Positions 8,264-16,721 of a stretch of DNA of 45,463 nt are shown one piece after another; position 1 is the stretch's first letter; every line of letters begins with the position of its first letter. Both the position numbers and the translations under genes were made by a program. Source of the stretch: Actinomycetota bacterium (GTDB lineage Bacteria > Actinomycetota > Actinomycetes > Actinomycetales > Microbacteriaceae); the NCBI GenBank assembly GCA_018268515.1, contig JAFDWK010000059.1, forward strand, positions 1-45,463, in the 5' to 3' direction. The notes beneath the pieces were generated by a model, which worked only from the letters and a program-made list of their open reading frames with translations, had not been told where the DNA came from and did not search any database.

Positions 8264-9969
8264 TGGCGCGCCGACCCCCGTCCACCCCGCCGACCATCCC
8301 CGGCTTCGAGAGCATCCGCCTGCTCGGATCCGGAGGCTTCGCCGATGTGTTCCTCTACCAGCAGACGCATCCGCGCCGGCAGGTCGCGGTCAAGGTCCTG
8401 CTCAAGGAGCGGATGGCCGCGTCGACGATCGCCGGGTTCGCCGAGGAGGCGAACGTGATGGCGCAGTTCGCCAACCATCCGTCGATCGTGGCCGTCTACC
8501 AGGCCGGCGTTTCGGACGACGGCCGTCCGTACCTGGTGATGGAGTACTGCTCGAAGCCGAACCTACAGGCGCGGCACCGGGCTGAGCGCTTCGGCGAGGC
8601 GGAGACGCTGCGGATCGGCGTGCAGATCGCCTCCGCGATCGAGACCACGCACCGGGCCGGGATCCTGCACCGCGACATCAAGCCGGCGAACATCCTCGTC
8701 ACCGAGTACGGCCGGCCCAAGCTCACCGACTTCGGGATCTCCGCCGCGGGCGGGCAGGAGCTGGTCGGGATGAGCATCCCGTGGTCGCCGCCCGAGTCGC
8801 TCGCCGTGCCTCCGACCGGGACCGCCGCGTCGGACGTCTACTCGCTCGCGGCAACCCTCTACACCCTGCTCGCGAACCGGACACCGTTCGAGGTCCCCGG
8901 CGGCGCGAACGGCGAGATCGACGTGATCGCGCGCATCCAGGCCTCGCCGCTGCCGCCGATCGGGCGCGCCGAGATCTCCGACGCGTTCGAGACGGTGCTG
9001 CGCCGTGCGATGGCGAAGAGGGCGGAGGACCGCTACGCGAGCGCGCTCGAGTTCGCCCGCGCGCTGCAGCGCGTGCAGATCGGCCTGGGCATGCAGGCCA
9101 CGCCGATCGAGGTGGTCGAGGAGGAGCTGGCGCCGGTCGAGCACGACGAGGGCGAGGAGGAGACCCGGTTCCGCGGCATCGTGCGGATCGACGCGCAGAC
9201 CGGCCCGACCGGCCCGACCGCGCCGCTGAACCCGACCGCGACCACGGCCCCGCTGCACCCCACCGCGTCGACGGTCGGGACGGCGCCGACGGGGACGACG
9301 GGCGCCCCTGCGCGCGCGGGCGCGACGGCGGGCGGTGCCGCTCCGGTCGCCGCGGATCTGGCCGGAACGACGACGGCGCCCGGGATCCTGCCGCCCCCGC
9401 TGACGATCCCGACCTGGGATCCTGCGTCGGCCGGATCCGTCGCCGACGCGACCGTCGTGCGTCCGGCGGCCTACCCGCCGCCGACCGCGCCGGCCATCGC
9501 CGAGACCGTGGTGCGCGAGATCGCGGTGCCCGCTGTCGAGGATCCGGTCGCCGAGGCCCCGCGCCCGCGTCGCGGCCTGCGGATCGGCCTGCTGTCCGGC
9601 GCCGTGCTGCTGCTCGCCGCCGTCGTCACGACGGCCCTCGTGCTCGCCCCGCATGCCGGGACGCCCGCCGCGTCGACGTCTCCGCAACCTGTCGACCTGG
9701 GCTCCGATCAGCCGATCGCGATCGCCGGGCTCAAGGGCGCGGTCTCCGGGCCCGAGGTCGTCTTCACCTGGACGGATCCGGATCCGAAGAAGGGCGACAG
9801 CTACCGCTGGCGGACGGTCGTCGTGGGCCAGGACTCCGTGTTCCAGACGGTGGCGGCGCCGACCGTGACCGTGCCCGTCGCGGCCGGCGGACGCACCTGC
9901 ATCGAGGTGCTCCTGGTCCGCGCGAACGGCGAGTCGGCGGCGGACGGCGTGCAGGGGTGCGCGCCATGA
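8263..9969 (+). CDS. Transmembrane Hanks-type Ser/Thr protein kinase
   Basis: The product is a 568-residue PknB-type kinase. Residues ~15-275 are the kinase domain: glycine loop GSGGFADVF, VAVKV with Lys44, HRDIKPAN with Asp138, DFG with Asp156, and SPPES in place of APE. A ~160-residue Pro/Thr/Ala-rich juxtamembrane linker with TGPTGPTAPLNPTATTAPL repeats and many Thr residues follows. A single membrane helix lies near residue 440 (IGLLSGAVLLLAAVVTTALV). The ~90-residue C-terminal outer domain is Fn3-like (PEVVFTWTDP, YRWRTVV) with a possible Cys pair (TCIEV, QGCAP). No PASTA repeats are present. ATG 8263 overlaps the FHA stop as TGATG; GTG 8260 is also possible. Likely substrates are the FHA-binding partners and the ATPase in the same operon; substrate identity is inference. 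Confidence 0.95.
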   Translation: MARRPPSTPPTIPGFESIRLLGSGGFADVFLYQQTHPRRQVAVKVLLKERMAASTIAGFAEEANVMAQFANHPSIVAVYQAGVSDDGRPYLVMEYCSKPNLQARHRAERFGEAETLRIGVQIASAIETTHRAGILHRDIKPANILVTEYGRPKLTDFGISAAGGQELVGMSIPWSPPESLAVPPTGTAASDVYSLAATLYTLLANRTPFEVPGGANGEIDVIARIQASPLPPIGRAEISDAFETVLRRAMAKRAEDRYASALEFARALQRVQIGLGMQATPIEVVEEELAPVEHDEGEEETRFRGIVRIDAQTGPTGPTAPLNPTATTAPLHPTASTVGTAPTGTTGAPARAGATAGGAAPVAADLAGTTTAPGILPPPLTIPTWDPASAGSVADATVVRPAAYPPPTAPAIAETVVREIAVPAVEDPVAEAPRPRRGLRIGLLSGAVLLLAAVVTTALVLAPHAGTPAASTSPQPVDLGSDQPIAIAGLKGAVSGPEVVFTWTDPDPKKGDSYRWRTVVVGQDSVFQTVAAPTVTVPVAAGGRTCIEVLLVRANGESAADGVQGCAP

Positions 9970-10796
9970 CGAAGAGGGGTCTCTCCCGCGAAGAGTCGGA
10001 AGACGTCGGGCCCGAGTCGCTCCGACCCACATTCTTCGACCCCTCGCGGATCGATGCCGGGCCGACCGGACCGACCGGACCCGGGCCGGCCGGCGGGGAG
10101 GCGGTGCTGCACGTGGAGTACTGCGGGGAGTGGCACCCGATCGCCGCCGGAGGATCGCTGACCATCGGCCGGGAGGCCGACCTCGTCGTCGACGACAACC
10201 CGTTCCTGCACCGGCACCTGCTCGACGTGCGGCAGATCGAGGGCCTCTGGGTGCTCTCGAACGTCGGCTCCCGGCTCGCGGTGACCGTCACCGACGGCGC
10301 CGGACGGCTGCAGTCCTGGCTCGGGCCGGGCGCCCGGCTGCCGCTCGTGTTCGGCCTGACCACGGTCGTCTTCACGGCGGGGCCGACCACCTACGAGCTC
10401 GCGGTGCACATGGCCGAACCCGCGTTCGCGGAGACCGCGCCGGGGCCGCTGCACGGCATCACCACGGTCGGCGACGTCACGCTGACGCCCTCGCAGAAGC
10501 TCGTGATCCTCGCGCTCGCCGAGTCGATGCTGCTGCGCGACGGGGTCGGGATGGGCGAGATCCCGACCGGGGCCAGGGCGGCCGCCCGGCTTGGCTGGAA
10601 CGTCACCCGGTTCAACCGCAAGCTCGACAACGTCTGCGACAAGTTCGACCGGCTCGGCGTGCGGGGGCTCCGCGGCGGCATGCGCGCGTACGCGACCAAC
10701 CGCCGGATCCGGCTCGTCGAGTACGCGATCGCCGCGCGGATCGTGACCCGCGCGGATCTGCCGCTGCTCGACCGCAACGCCGAGGAGGCCGAATGA
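9966..10796 (+). CDS. FHA-like plus winged-helix-like protein
   Basis: This is a 276-residue soluble protein. Residues ~50-150 look like a degenerate FHA domain: LTIGREADL keeps Gly-Arg, and FLHRHLL keeps His but lacks the canonical Ser. A strand turn NVGSRL is also present. Residues ~160-270 form a helical domain, LTPSQKLVILALAE, then ARAAARLGWNVTRFNRKLD and CDKFDRLGV, with a basic tail NRRIRLVEY. The pattern resembles a helix-turn-helix fold. A paralogue at 24027 keeps this second half almost unchanged while its FHA half has diverged, so the helical part is under stronger constraint. ATG 9966 overlaps the kinase stop. A DNA-binding regulator that senses phosphorylation is attractive but unproven; a structural adaptor for the secretion ATPase is the alternative. 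Confidence 0.7.
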   Translation: MTKRGLSREESEDVGPESLRPTFFDPSRIDAGPTGPTGPGPAGGEAVLHVEYCGEWHPIAAGGSLTIGREADLVVDDNPFLHRHLLDVRQIEGLWVLSNVGSRLAVTVTDGAGRLQSWLGPGARLPLVFGLTTVVFTAGPTTYELAVHMAEPAFAETAPGPLHGITTVGDVTLTPSQKLVILALAESMLLRDGVGMGEIPTGARAAARLGWNVTRFNRKLDNVCDKFDRLGVRGLRGGMRAYATNRRIRLVEYAIAARIVTRADLPLLDRNAEEAE

Positions 10797-13700
10797 AGCT
10801 CAAGCTCACCCTGCATCGCGGCGGCGCGCGCACCGATCTCGGGATCACCGTGGACGCCACCGCGACGGTCGGCGACGTCGCCCGTCGCCTGCTCGACGCG
10901 GATCCGCGGGCGACGCCGGACCCAGGCGGTGCGCAGGGAGGGGCACAGGCCCCGGGTCCGGTCGGCCTGCCGGGCGCGGGCCAGGCCGCCCCGCGGGGCG
11001 CGTCCGGCGAGGTGTCGCTGCGGATCCTGGACGGATCCGCGCCGCAGGGCTCCCGGCTGCTGCCCGCGACCACGACGATCGCCGAGGCGGGGCTGCTCTC
11101 CGGGATGCACGTCGAGGCGGTGCCGGCCCCTCTCGGCGAGCGGTTCGCGGAGCGCGAGCGCGGACAGGCGGTGGCGCGGCTGCGCGTGCTCTCCGGCCCC
11201 GACGCGGGGGCGGAGTTCGCGCTGCCCCCGGGCGCGACCGTGCTCGGCCGGGATCGCGACGTCGACGTGCGGCTGGCCGATCCCCTCGTCTCGAAGCGAC
11301 ACGCGAGGATCAACGTCGCGGACCGGGTCGAGGTCGTCGATCTGGGGTCGGCGAACGGGATCCTCGTCGGCGACGCGCGCGTGGGCCGTACCGTCCTCGG
11401 ACCCGCCGACACGATCGTGCTGGGCGACTCGGTGCTGTCGGTCACCCTGCTGCAGCAGAGCGCGACGACATCCTCGCCGCAGGTCGACCACATCCGCTCG
11501 CCGCGGGTCGTCCCGCGCTTCCCCGGCGAGAAGGTCGCCGCGCCCGCGCCTCCCCGGCTGGCGCAGCGCCAGCGCTTCCCGTACATCGCGCTGGCCGCCC
11601 CACTGCTCATGGGCGTGGTGCTGTGGGCGCTGACCCAGCAGCTGCTCGGCGTGGTGATGATGGCGATGAGCCCGCTCCTGCTCGTGGCCGCGTTCGTCGA
11701 CCACGCGTTCGTCTCGCGCCGCACGCTGAGGGAGGAGAAGAAGGCATTCGCGGGCGCGATGGCCGCGACCCGCGAACGCCTCGACGCGCTGCAGGCCGTG
11801 GAGCGCGCGGTGCGGAACGAGGAGCTCCCCGCGCTGCCCGTGCTGCGGCAGGACGCGCTGCGGCTGGGACCGATGCTGTGGACCGAGCGCGCGGAGTCGG
11901 CGACCTTCCTCTCGGTGCGCGCCGGATCCGGATCCGATCGCTCCCGCACCGCCGTCGAGCTCCCGCCCGTTCAGCAGACCCTGCCCGAGAGCATTCGCGA
12001 GCTGCAGGAACTCGCGGAGCGCTACGCCACGATCGCCGACGTCCCTCTCGCCGTGCCGCTGCGCGAGGCCGGATCCCTCGGCGTCGCGGGTGCCGCCGCG
12101 CGCGACGTGGCGCGCGGGATCCTCGCCCAGCTCGCGATCCGGCACGCGCCCACCGAGGTCGCGATCGCCGCGCTGATCCCGCCCACGGCCGCGGCGGAGT
12201 GGCAGTGGCTGGCCTGGCTGCCGCACACGAGCACCGCGCACAGCCCGCTCGGCGGCGTGCATCTCGCGGACAACCGGGGCGTGCTGGGCGGCGTGCTCTC
12301 GCGGATCGAGGAGGCGATCGACGCGCGGACCGAGGCGACGGCGCTGCGCGGGGCGATCGACGAGGCACGCCCGGCGCCGCTGCCGGATCCGGTGGTGCCG
12401 GCGCTGATCGTGTTCGTCGAGCACGGTGCGCCGGTCGACCGGGCGCGGCTGACCCGGATCGCGGAGCGCGGGCCGGACGCCGGGGTGCACCTGGTCTGGT
12501 GCGCGCCCCGGGTGGAGCAGCTCCCCGCCGCCTGCCGCTCGTTCGTGCAGGTCGACGACGCGGCCGGCTCGACGACCGCGCAGGTGCGGCACGGCGCGCG
12601 CAGCACCCCGGTCGTCCCGGAGCGCCTCGACATCGCCGGCGCCGAGTACCTGGCCCGCCAGCTCGCGCCCGTCGTCGACGTCGGCACCCCCGACGTCGAC
12701 GACTCCGACCTGCCGCGGGCGATCGGCCTGCCGGCGCTGCTCGGCGACGACGTGCTGGACGACCCCGACGCGATCGTCGACCGCTGGCGGCAGAGCGGAT
12801 CGATCACCGTCCGCGATGCGCCGCCTGTACCGCGCCGGCGCGAGGGCACGCTGCGGGCGGTGTTCGGGCACGCCGGATCCGAGCCGTTCTCGCTCGACCT
12901 GCGCAGCGACGGGCCGCACGCACTCGTGGGCGGCACGACCGGCGCGGGTAAGAGCGAGTTCCTGCAGGCGTGGGTACTCGCGATGGCCGCGGCGCACAGC
13001 CCGGACCGGCTCACGTTCCTGTTCGTGGACTACAAGGGAGGCGCGGCGTTCGCAGACTGCGTCAAGCTGCCGCACACAGTGGGCCTGGTCACGGACCTGT
13101 CCCCGCATCTGGTCCGCCGGGCGCTCGAGTCGCTGCGCGCCGAGCTGCGCCACCGCGAGCACGTGCTGAACAAGGCGGGCGCGAAGGATCTCGCCACGAT
13201 GGAGAAGAGCGGGGATCCGGCCTGCCCGCCGAGCCTCGTGATCGTCGTCGACGAGTTCGCCGCGCTTGTACAGGAGGTGCCGGAGTTCGTCGACGGCGTG
13301 GTCGATGTCGCCCAGCGTGGCCGCTCGCTCGGACTGCACCTGGTGCTCGCCACGCAGCGGCCCGCGGGCGTGATCAAGGACAACCTGCGCGCCAACACCA
13401 ACCTGCGCATCGCCCTGCGGATGGCGGATGCGGAGGACTCGGCCGACATCCTCGGCGACCGGATGGCGGCGTTCTTCGACCCCTCGGTGCCCGGGCGCGG
13501 GGCCGCGAAGATCGGGCCCGGCCGGCTCATTCCGTTCCAGACCGGCTATGCGGGCGGGCACACGTCGGGCGAGGCTCCGCCGCCGCGGATCGACGTGGAG
13601 GAACTCGGCTTCGGGGCGGCCGCGGAGTGGGAGGCGCCGCAGATCGAGCAGGCGGCGGTCGATCACGGACCGACGGACATCGCCCGGATCGTGCGCACGA

Positions 13701-15268
13701 CCGGCGCGGCTGCCGAGCGTGCCGGGATCCCCGCGCCGCGCCGGCCCTGGCTGGACGAGCTGGCCGAGGTGTACCGCTTCGACCGGCTGCCGAACCCGCG
13801 CACCGACACGACTCTGCCCCTAGGGGTGCGGGACCATCCCGCGACTCAGACGCAGCCGGCGTTCTTCTTCGAGCCCGACGCCGGCAACCTGGTCGTGTTC
13901 GGCGCGGGCGGATCCGGCAAAAGCACGGTGCTGCGCACGATCGCCGTGGCCGCCTCCGCGACCTCCCGCCACGGCGGGCCGACGCACGTGTACGGCATGG
14001 ACTTCGGATCGCGCGGCCTCAGCATGCTCGAGGGCCTGCCCCATGTCGGCGCCGTGATCCAGGGCGACGACGAGGAACGCGTGGTGCGGCTGCTGCGGCT
14101 GCTGCGCGACATCGTCGACGAACGAGCCGTCCGATACGCGGCCGTCAACGCCGGATCCGTCTCGGAGTACCGTGCGAACGCCGGAAAGCACGAGGAGCCC
14201 CGGATCCTGCTGCTGATCGACGGGATCGGGCCATTCAAGGAGCAGTACGAGTTCGGCCCGGCGCACCTCTCGACCTCGTTCGGCGCGTTCGCGCAGATCG
14301 CTGCGGACGGGCGGGCTCTGGGCGTCCACGTGGTCGCGACCGCGGATCGGCCCAACGCCCTGCCCACCTCGATCGCCTCCACGATGCAGCAGCGCATCGT
14401 GCTGCGCCTGGCCGGTGAGGACGACTACCTGATGCTCGGTGCTCCGCGCGACGTGCTGAGCTCCGTGTCGCCGCCCGGACGAGGCATCGTCGACGGCGAC
14501 GAGGTGCAGATCGCGGTGCTCGGCGCGAGTGGCAACATCGCCGAGCAGGCCCGTGAGATGGAGAGGCTGGGGCGCAGCGTGGGCCGCGGCACCGGTCCGC
14601 GCCCGGCGCGCGTCGGGCGCCTGCCCGAGCACGTCCTGCTGGCAGAACTCCCGGTCGGAACCGCGGAAGCGCCGGTGATCGGGATCGACGACGTCACGCT
14701 GGGCGCCGCGACGGTTCGCGCTCGGGGTGCCCTGCTGCTGGCGGGGCCTCCGGGAAGCGGCCGCTCGACCGCACTGGCGGCGCTGGGCGCGGCCGTGCGC
14801 CGTGCCGACGCGCCGCTGCCCACGATCCTGCTGTCACAGCGCCGCAGTGCGCTCGCGGCGGCCGGCTGGTCGCGCCACGCCGAGGGTGCGGAGGCGGTGC
14901 TCGCGCTCGTCGGCGAGCTGATCCCGCGCATCGAGTCGGGCTGGCGGTGCGCCCTGTTCGTCGAGGCGCTGCCGGAGTTCACCGGTTCGGAGGCGGAGTA
15001 CGAGCTGGACCGGCTGGTCAAGGCCGCCGCGCGTGAGGAGCTGTTCGTCGTGGGTGAGGGGGAATCCTCCACCTGGTCGCAGGCGTACACGCTCGGACAG
15101 CCGTTCAAGGCCTCCCGTCGGGGCCTGCTCCTCGCGCCGGGAGAGATGGACGGAGACATGCTGCTAGGTACTCCGCTGGGACGCTTGCGCCGCGCAGATT
15201 TCCCTCCGGGTCGGGGATTCCTCATCGGCGGTGGACGTGCCGCGAAGGTCCAGGTCGCGCATGTGTGA
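10793..15268 (+). CDS. EccC/EssC-type FtsK/SpoIIIE secretion ATPase with ubiquitin-like and FHA domains
   Basis: This 1491-residue protein is the membrane motor of a type VII-like secretion system. Domains in order: a ubiquitin-like N-terminus (residues 1-~110; LKLTLHRGGARTDLGITVD, TATVGDVARRLL); a canonical FHA domain (~130-220; VLGRDRDVDVRL, SKRHARI, SANGILV); two membrane helices (~262-310); then three FtsK modules. Module 1 has Walker A GGTTGAGKS (~713) and Walker B VIVVDEFAAL. Module 2 has GAGGSGKST (~1038), but its Walker B reads LLLIDGIG without Glu. Module 3 has GPPGSGRS, lacking the Lys, and CALFVEALPEF. FHA at the N-terminus is typical of firmicute EssC rather than mycobacterial EccC. 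ATG 10793 overlaps the previous stop; the WXG100 substrate gene follows after 171 bases. Confidence 0.93.
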   Translation: MKLKLTLHRGGARTDLGITVDATATVGDVARRLLDADPRATPDPGGAQGGAQAPGPVGLPGAGQAAPRGASGEVSLRILDGSAPQGSRLLPATTTIAEAGLLSGMHVEAVPAPLGERFAERERGQAVARLRVLSGPDAGAEFALPPGATVLGRDRDVDVRLADPLVSKRHARINVADRVEVVDLGSANGILVGDARVGRTVLGPADTIVLGDSVLSVTLLQQSATTSSPQVDHIRSPRVVPRFPGEKVAAPAPPRLAQRQRFPYIALAAPLLMGVVLWALTQQLLGVVMMAMSPLLLVAAFVDHAFVSRRTLREEKKAFAGAMAATRERLDALQAVERAVRNEELPALPVLRQDALRLGPMLWTERAESATFLSVRAGSGSDRSRTAVELPPVQQTLPESIRELQELAERYATIADVPLAVPLREAGSLGVAGAAARDVARGILAQLAIRHAPTEVAIAALIPPTAAAEWQWLAWLPHTSTAHSPLGGVHLADNRGVLGGVLSRIEEAIDARTEATALRGAIDEARPAPLPDPVVPALIVFVEHGAPVDRARLTRIAERGPDAGVHLVWCAPRVEQLPAACRSFVQVDDAAGSTTAQVRHGARSTPVVPERLDIAGAEYLARQLAPVVDVGTPDVDDSDLPRAIGLPALLGDDVLDDPDAIVDRWRQSGSITVRDAPPVPRRREGTLRAVFGHAGSEPFSLDLRSDGPHALVGGTTGAGKSEFLQAWVLAMAAAHSPDRLTFLFVDYKGGAAFADCVKLPHTVGLVTDLSPHLVRRALESLRAELRHREHVLNKAGAKDLATMEKSGDPACPPSLVIVVDEFAALVQEVPEFVDGVVDVAQRGRSLGLHLVLATQRPAGVIKDNLRANTNLRIALRMADAEDSADILGDRMAAFFDPSVPGRGAAKIGPGRLIPFQTGYAGGHTSGEAPPPRIDVEELGFGAAAEWEAPQIEQAAVDHGPTDIARIVRTTGAAAERAGIPAPRRPWLDELAEVYRFDRLPNPRTDTTLPLGVRDHPATQTQPAFFFEPDAGNLVVFGAGGSGKSTVLRTIAVAASATSRHGGPTHVYGMDFGSRGLSMLEGLPHVGAVIQGDDEERVVRLLRLLRDIVDERAVRYAAVNAGSVSEYRANAGKHEEPRILLLIDGIGPFKEQYEFGPAHLSTSFGAFAQIAADGRALGVHVVATADRPNALPTSIASTMQQRIVLRLAGEDDYLMLGAPRDVLSSVSPPGRGIVDGDEVQIAVLGASGNIAEQAREMERLGRSVGRGTGPRPARVGRLPEHVLLAELPVGTAEAPVIGIDDVTLGAATVRARGALLLAGPPGSGRSTALAALGAAVRRADAPLPTILLSQRRSALAAAGWSRHAEGAEAVLALVGELIPRIESGWRCALFVEALPEFTGSEAEYELDRLVKAAAREELFVVGEGESSTWSQAYTLGQPFKASRRGLLLAPGEMDGDMLLGTPLGRLRRADFPPGRGFLIGGGRAAKVQVAHV

Positions 15269-15278
15269 GCCGGACCAG

Positions 15279-15298
15279 GTGGGGCATGTTCTCCATCG
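15279..15298 (+). promoter_or_regulatory. Putative operator, copy A of 20-bp locus motif
   Basis: The sequence GTGGGGCATGTTCTCCATCG is one of five copies of the motif RTGGGGGATATTSCCCATCG found only in gaps of this locus. It lies 141 bases before the WXG100 start, just after the ATPase stop. Confidence 0.6.
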
Positions 15299-15353
15299 AC
15301 AGTCACGTGGGGGCGCCCTTACCTTGTGGGTATCGCAGCAGCGAGGAAGACGT

Positions 15354-15422
15354 CGGATCGACTGATCCGCAGACACCGTGGGTCGCCTGATCCGCACAAG
15401 AAGACGGATCTCCTGATCCGCA
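15354..15422 (+). promoter_or_regulatory. Three tandem ~26-bp repeats with small palindromes before WXG100
   Basis: CTGATCCGCA occurs at 15362, 15387 and 15413, a spacing of 25 and 26 bases. Units 1 and 3 contain perfect inverted repeats CGGATC-N4-GATCCG (15354-15369 and 15405-15420); unit 2 is imperfect (GGGTCGCCTGATCCG). The array ends five bases before the ribosome-binding site of the WXG100 gene. It may be a repeated operator or a leader-RNA element affecting stability or translation of a highly expressed substrate. Confidence 0.6.
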
Positions 15423-15439
15423 GAAGAAAGGAAACGAAG

Positions 15440-15703
15440 ATGGCCGTTTGGGGTCTTGACGTCCAGCAGGTCCGGCAGCTGAGCACTCAGCTCAACCAGA
15501 AGGCGTCCGACATCGACACGATCCTGTCCACGCTCACGAGCGCGCTGAGCGGCACGCAGTGGGAGGGTCCGGACGCGACGAAGTTCCGCAATGACTGGTC
15601 GGGCCAGCACACCTCCGCGCTGAAGCAGGTCGCCCAGGCGCTGCGCGACGCGTCGCAGAGCGCACAGCAGAACGCCGCCCAGCAGGAGAGCGCCTCCCAG
15701 TAG
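15440..15703 (+). CDS. WXG100-family protein (ESAT-6-like type VII substrate)
   Basis: The 87-residue protein has the standard size of a WXG100 substrate. The helix-turn-helix hairpin is centred on TQWEGPDA (WxG = Trp-Glu-Gly, near residue 40). Two amphipathic helices surround it (VQQVRQLSTQLNQKASDID and TKFRNDWSGQHTSALKQV), and the tail is Gln/Ser/Ala-rich. A good ribosome-binding site (AAAGGA, 15427-15432) precedes ATG 15440. It lies directly after the secretion ATPase gene, so co-secretion through that ATPase is very likely. It may pair with the larger WXG-domain proteins downstream or form a homodimer. Confidence 0.93.
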   Translation: MAVWGLDVQQVRQLSTQLNQKASDIDTILSTLTSALSGTQWEGPDATKFRNDWSGQHTSALKQVAQALRDASQSAQQNAAQQESASQ

Positions 15704-15773
15704 TCCGTCCGTCCGTCCCTGGCCTGTCGCGTCTGATCCCGGCAGGCCGGGCCTGAGAGAGAAAGGAACGCCC

Positions 15774-16685
15774 ATGGGCATGTACGGCGCCGACGTCGCG
15801 CAGCTACGCTCCCTCGCCGCCCAGTTCGATAGCCAGGCGAGCCAGCTGGACGCGCATCGGATGACGGTGGGCAACGCGATCCGGATCTCCGCATGGATGG
15901 GCCCGGTCGCCGTGCGGTTCCGCGCGCAGTGGGACTCGGACTACAGTCGGCGTGTTCACGGAGCGGCCGGGCGCTTGCGGGCCGCGGCGATCGATCTCCG
16001 CCGGAACGCCGATGAGCAGGATCGGGCCAGTGCGGTGGGTGGGGTGCTCGACGGAAACGATCGGTCCCTCCGACCGACGTCCACGTCGCCCTTGGGGCCC
16101 ATTCCGCTCCATGGATCCGGGTTCGACATCTGGAATGGGATCAAGGCCTTCACGTCAGCGCACGACGTCTTGGAAGATATGCGCCACGGCATGGACGCTA
16201 CCGTGAAGATCGCTGAGCACATCAACTGGCACGTGGCCACCAAGGACGTACCCTTCCTGACGAACGCGACGCGGGCGATGATCGGCGCGGAGACCGACCT
16301 CGGCAGCGCCTTGAAAGATGTCGGATCGAAGATCGACATCGCGGGGAATGTCCTCGGGGGTGCAGGCGTCCTCGCGAATGGTGCGGAGATGGTTGCGGAT
16401 GTCAGCCGGGGCGACACGGCGCACGCCATGGTGCACGGAGCTCAGGCGATTCTCGGCGCGATCGGGTTCGTTCCCGGGCCGATCGGATGGACGGCCGCGG
16501 GTGTGTCCGTAGGGATCTCCGTGGCCACCTACGCCATCGATCACCCGGAGGTGGTGCGACAAGCGGAGCACATCGCGTCGGACGTCGGACAAGCGGCTGT
16601 GAAGGCGGCCGAGGGCACTGCGAAGAACGTTTCCGGCTTCGTCAGCGGAGTGGGGTCCGCGGTGAAGTCCTGGCTCCATCTATGA
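15774..16685 (+). CDS. WXG100-like N-terminal domain protein with hydrophobic C-terminus (candidate type VII effector)
   Basis: This is a 303-residue protein. Residues 1-~95 form a WXG100-like hairpin (RISAWMGPVAVRFRAQW gives Trp-Met-Gly) ending in RRNADEQDRAS. That domain is nearly identical to the N-terminus of the lipase protein at 17385. The middle (~100-180) has no recognised domain. The C-terminal ~120 residues are Gly/Ala-rich and hydrophobic (IAGNVLGGAGVLANGAEM, then AILGAIGFVPGPIGWTAAG), suggesting membrane insertion or a membrane-active toxin. A strong RBS (GAAAGGA, 15761-15767) precedes ATG 15774; ATG 15780 also fits. The N-terminal domain probably marks it for export by the ATPase upstream. 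The activity of the C-terminus is unknown. Confidence 0.8.
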   Translation: MGMYGADVAQLRSLAAQFDSQASQLDAHRMTVGNAIRISAWMGPVAVRFRAQWDSDYSRRVHGAAGRLRAAAIDLRRNADEQDRASAVGGVLDGNDRSLRPTSTSPLGPIPLHGSGFDIWNGIKAFTSAHDVLEDMRHGMDATVKIAEHINWHVATKDVPFLTNATRAMIGAETDLGSALKDVGSKIDIAGNVLGGAGVLANGAEMVADVSRGDTAHAMVHGAQAILGAIGFVPGPIGWTAAGVSVGISVATYAIDHPEVVRQAEHIASDVGQAAVKAAEGTAKNVSGFVSGVGSAVKSWLHL

Positions 16686-16721
16686 CGCATGGCAGAACAT
16701 CATCGGGAGAGGGATCGCAAA

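Noticed and set aside
10391-13666. A 1091-codon minus-strand open frame opposite the secretion ATPase
   Set aside because: Its composition is that of a codon-phase shadow, and it lies wholly over well-supported domains of the plus-strand gene.
15354-15422. CRISPR-like or attachment-site repeat
   Set aside because: Only three short units of ~26 bases, adjacent to an RBS, with no integrase or cas gene nearby; a regulatory array is simpler.
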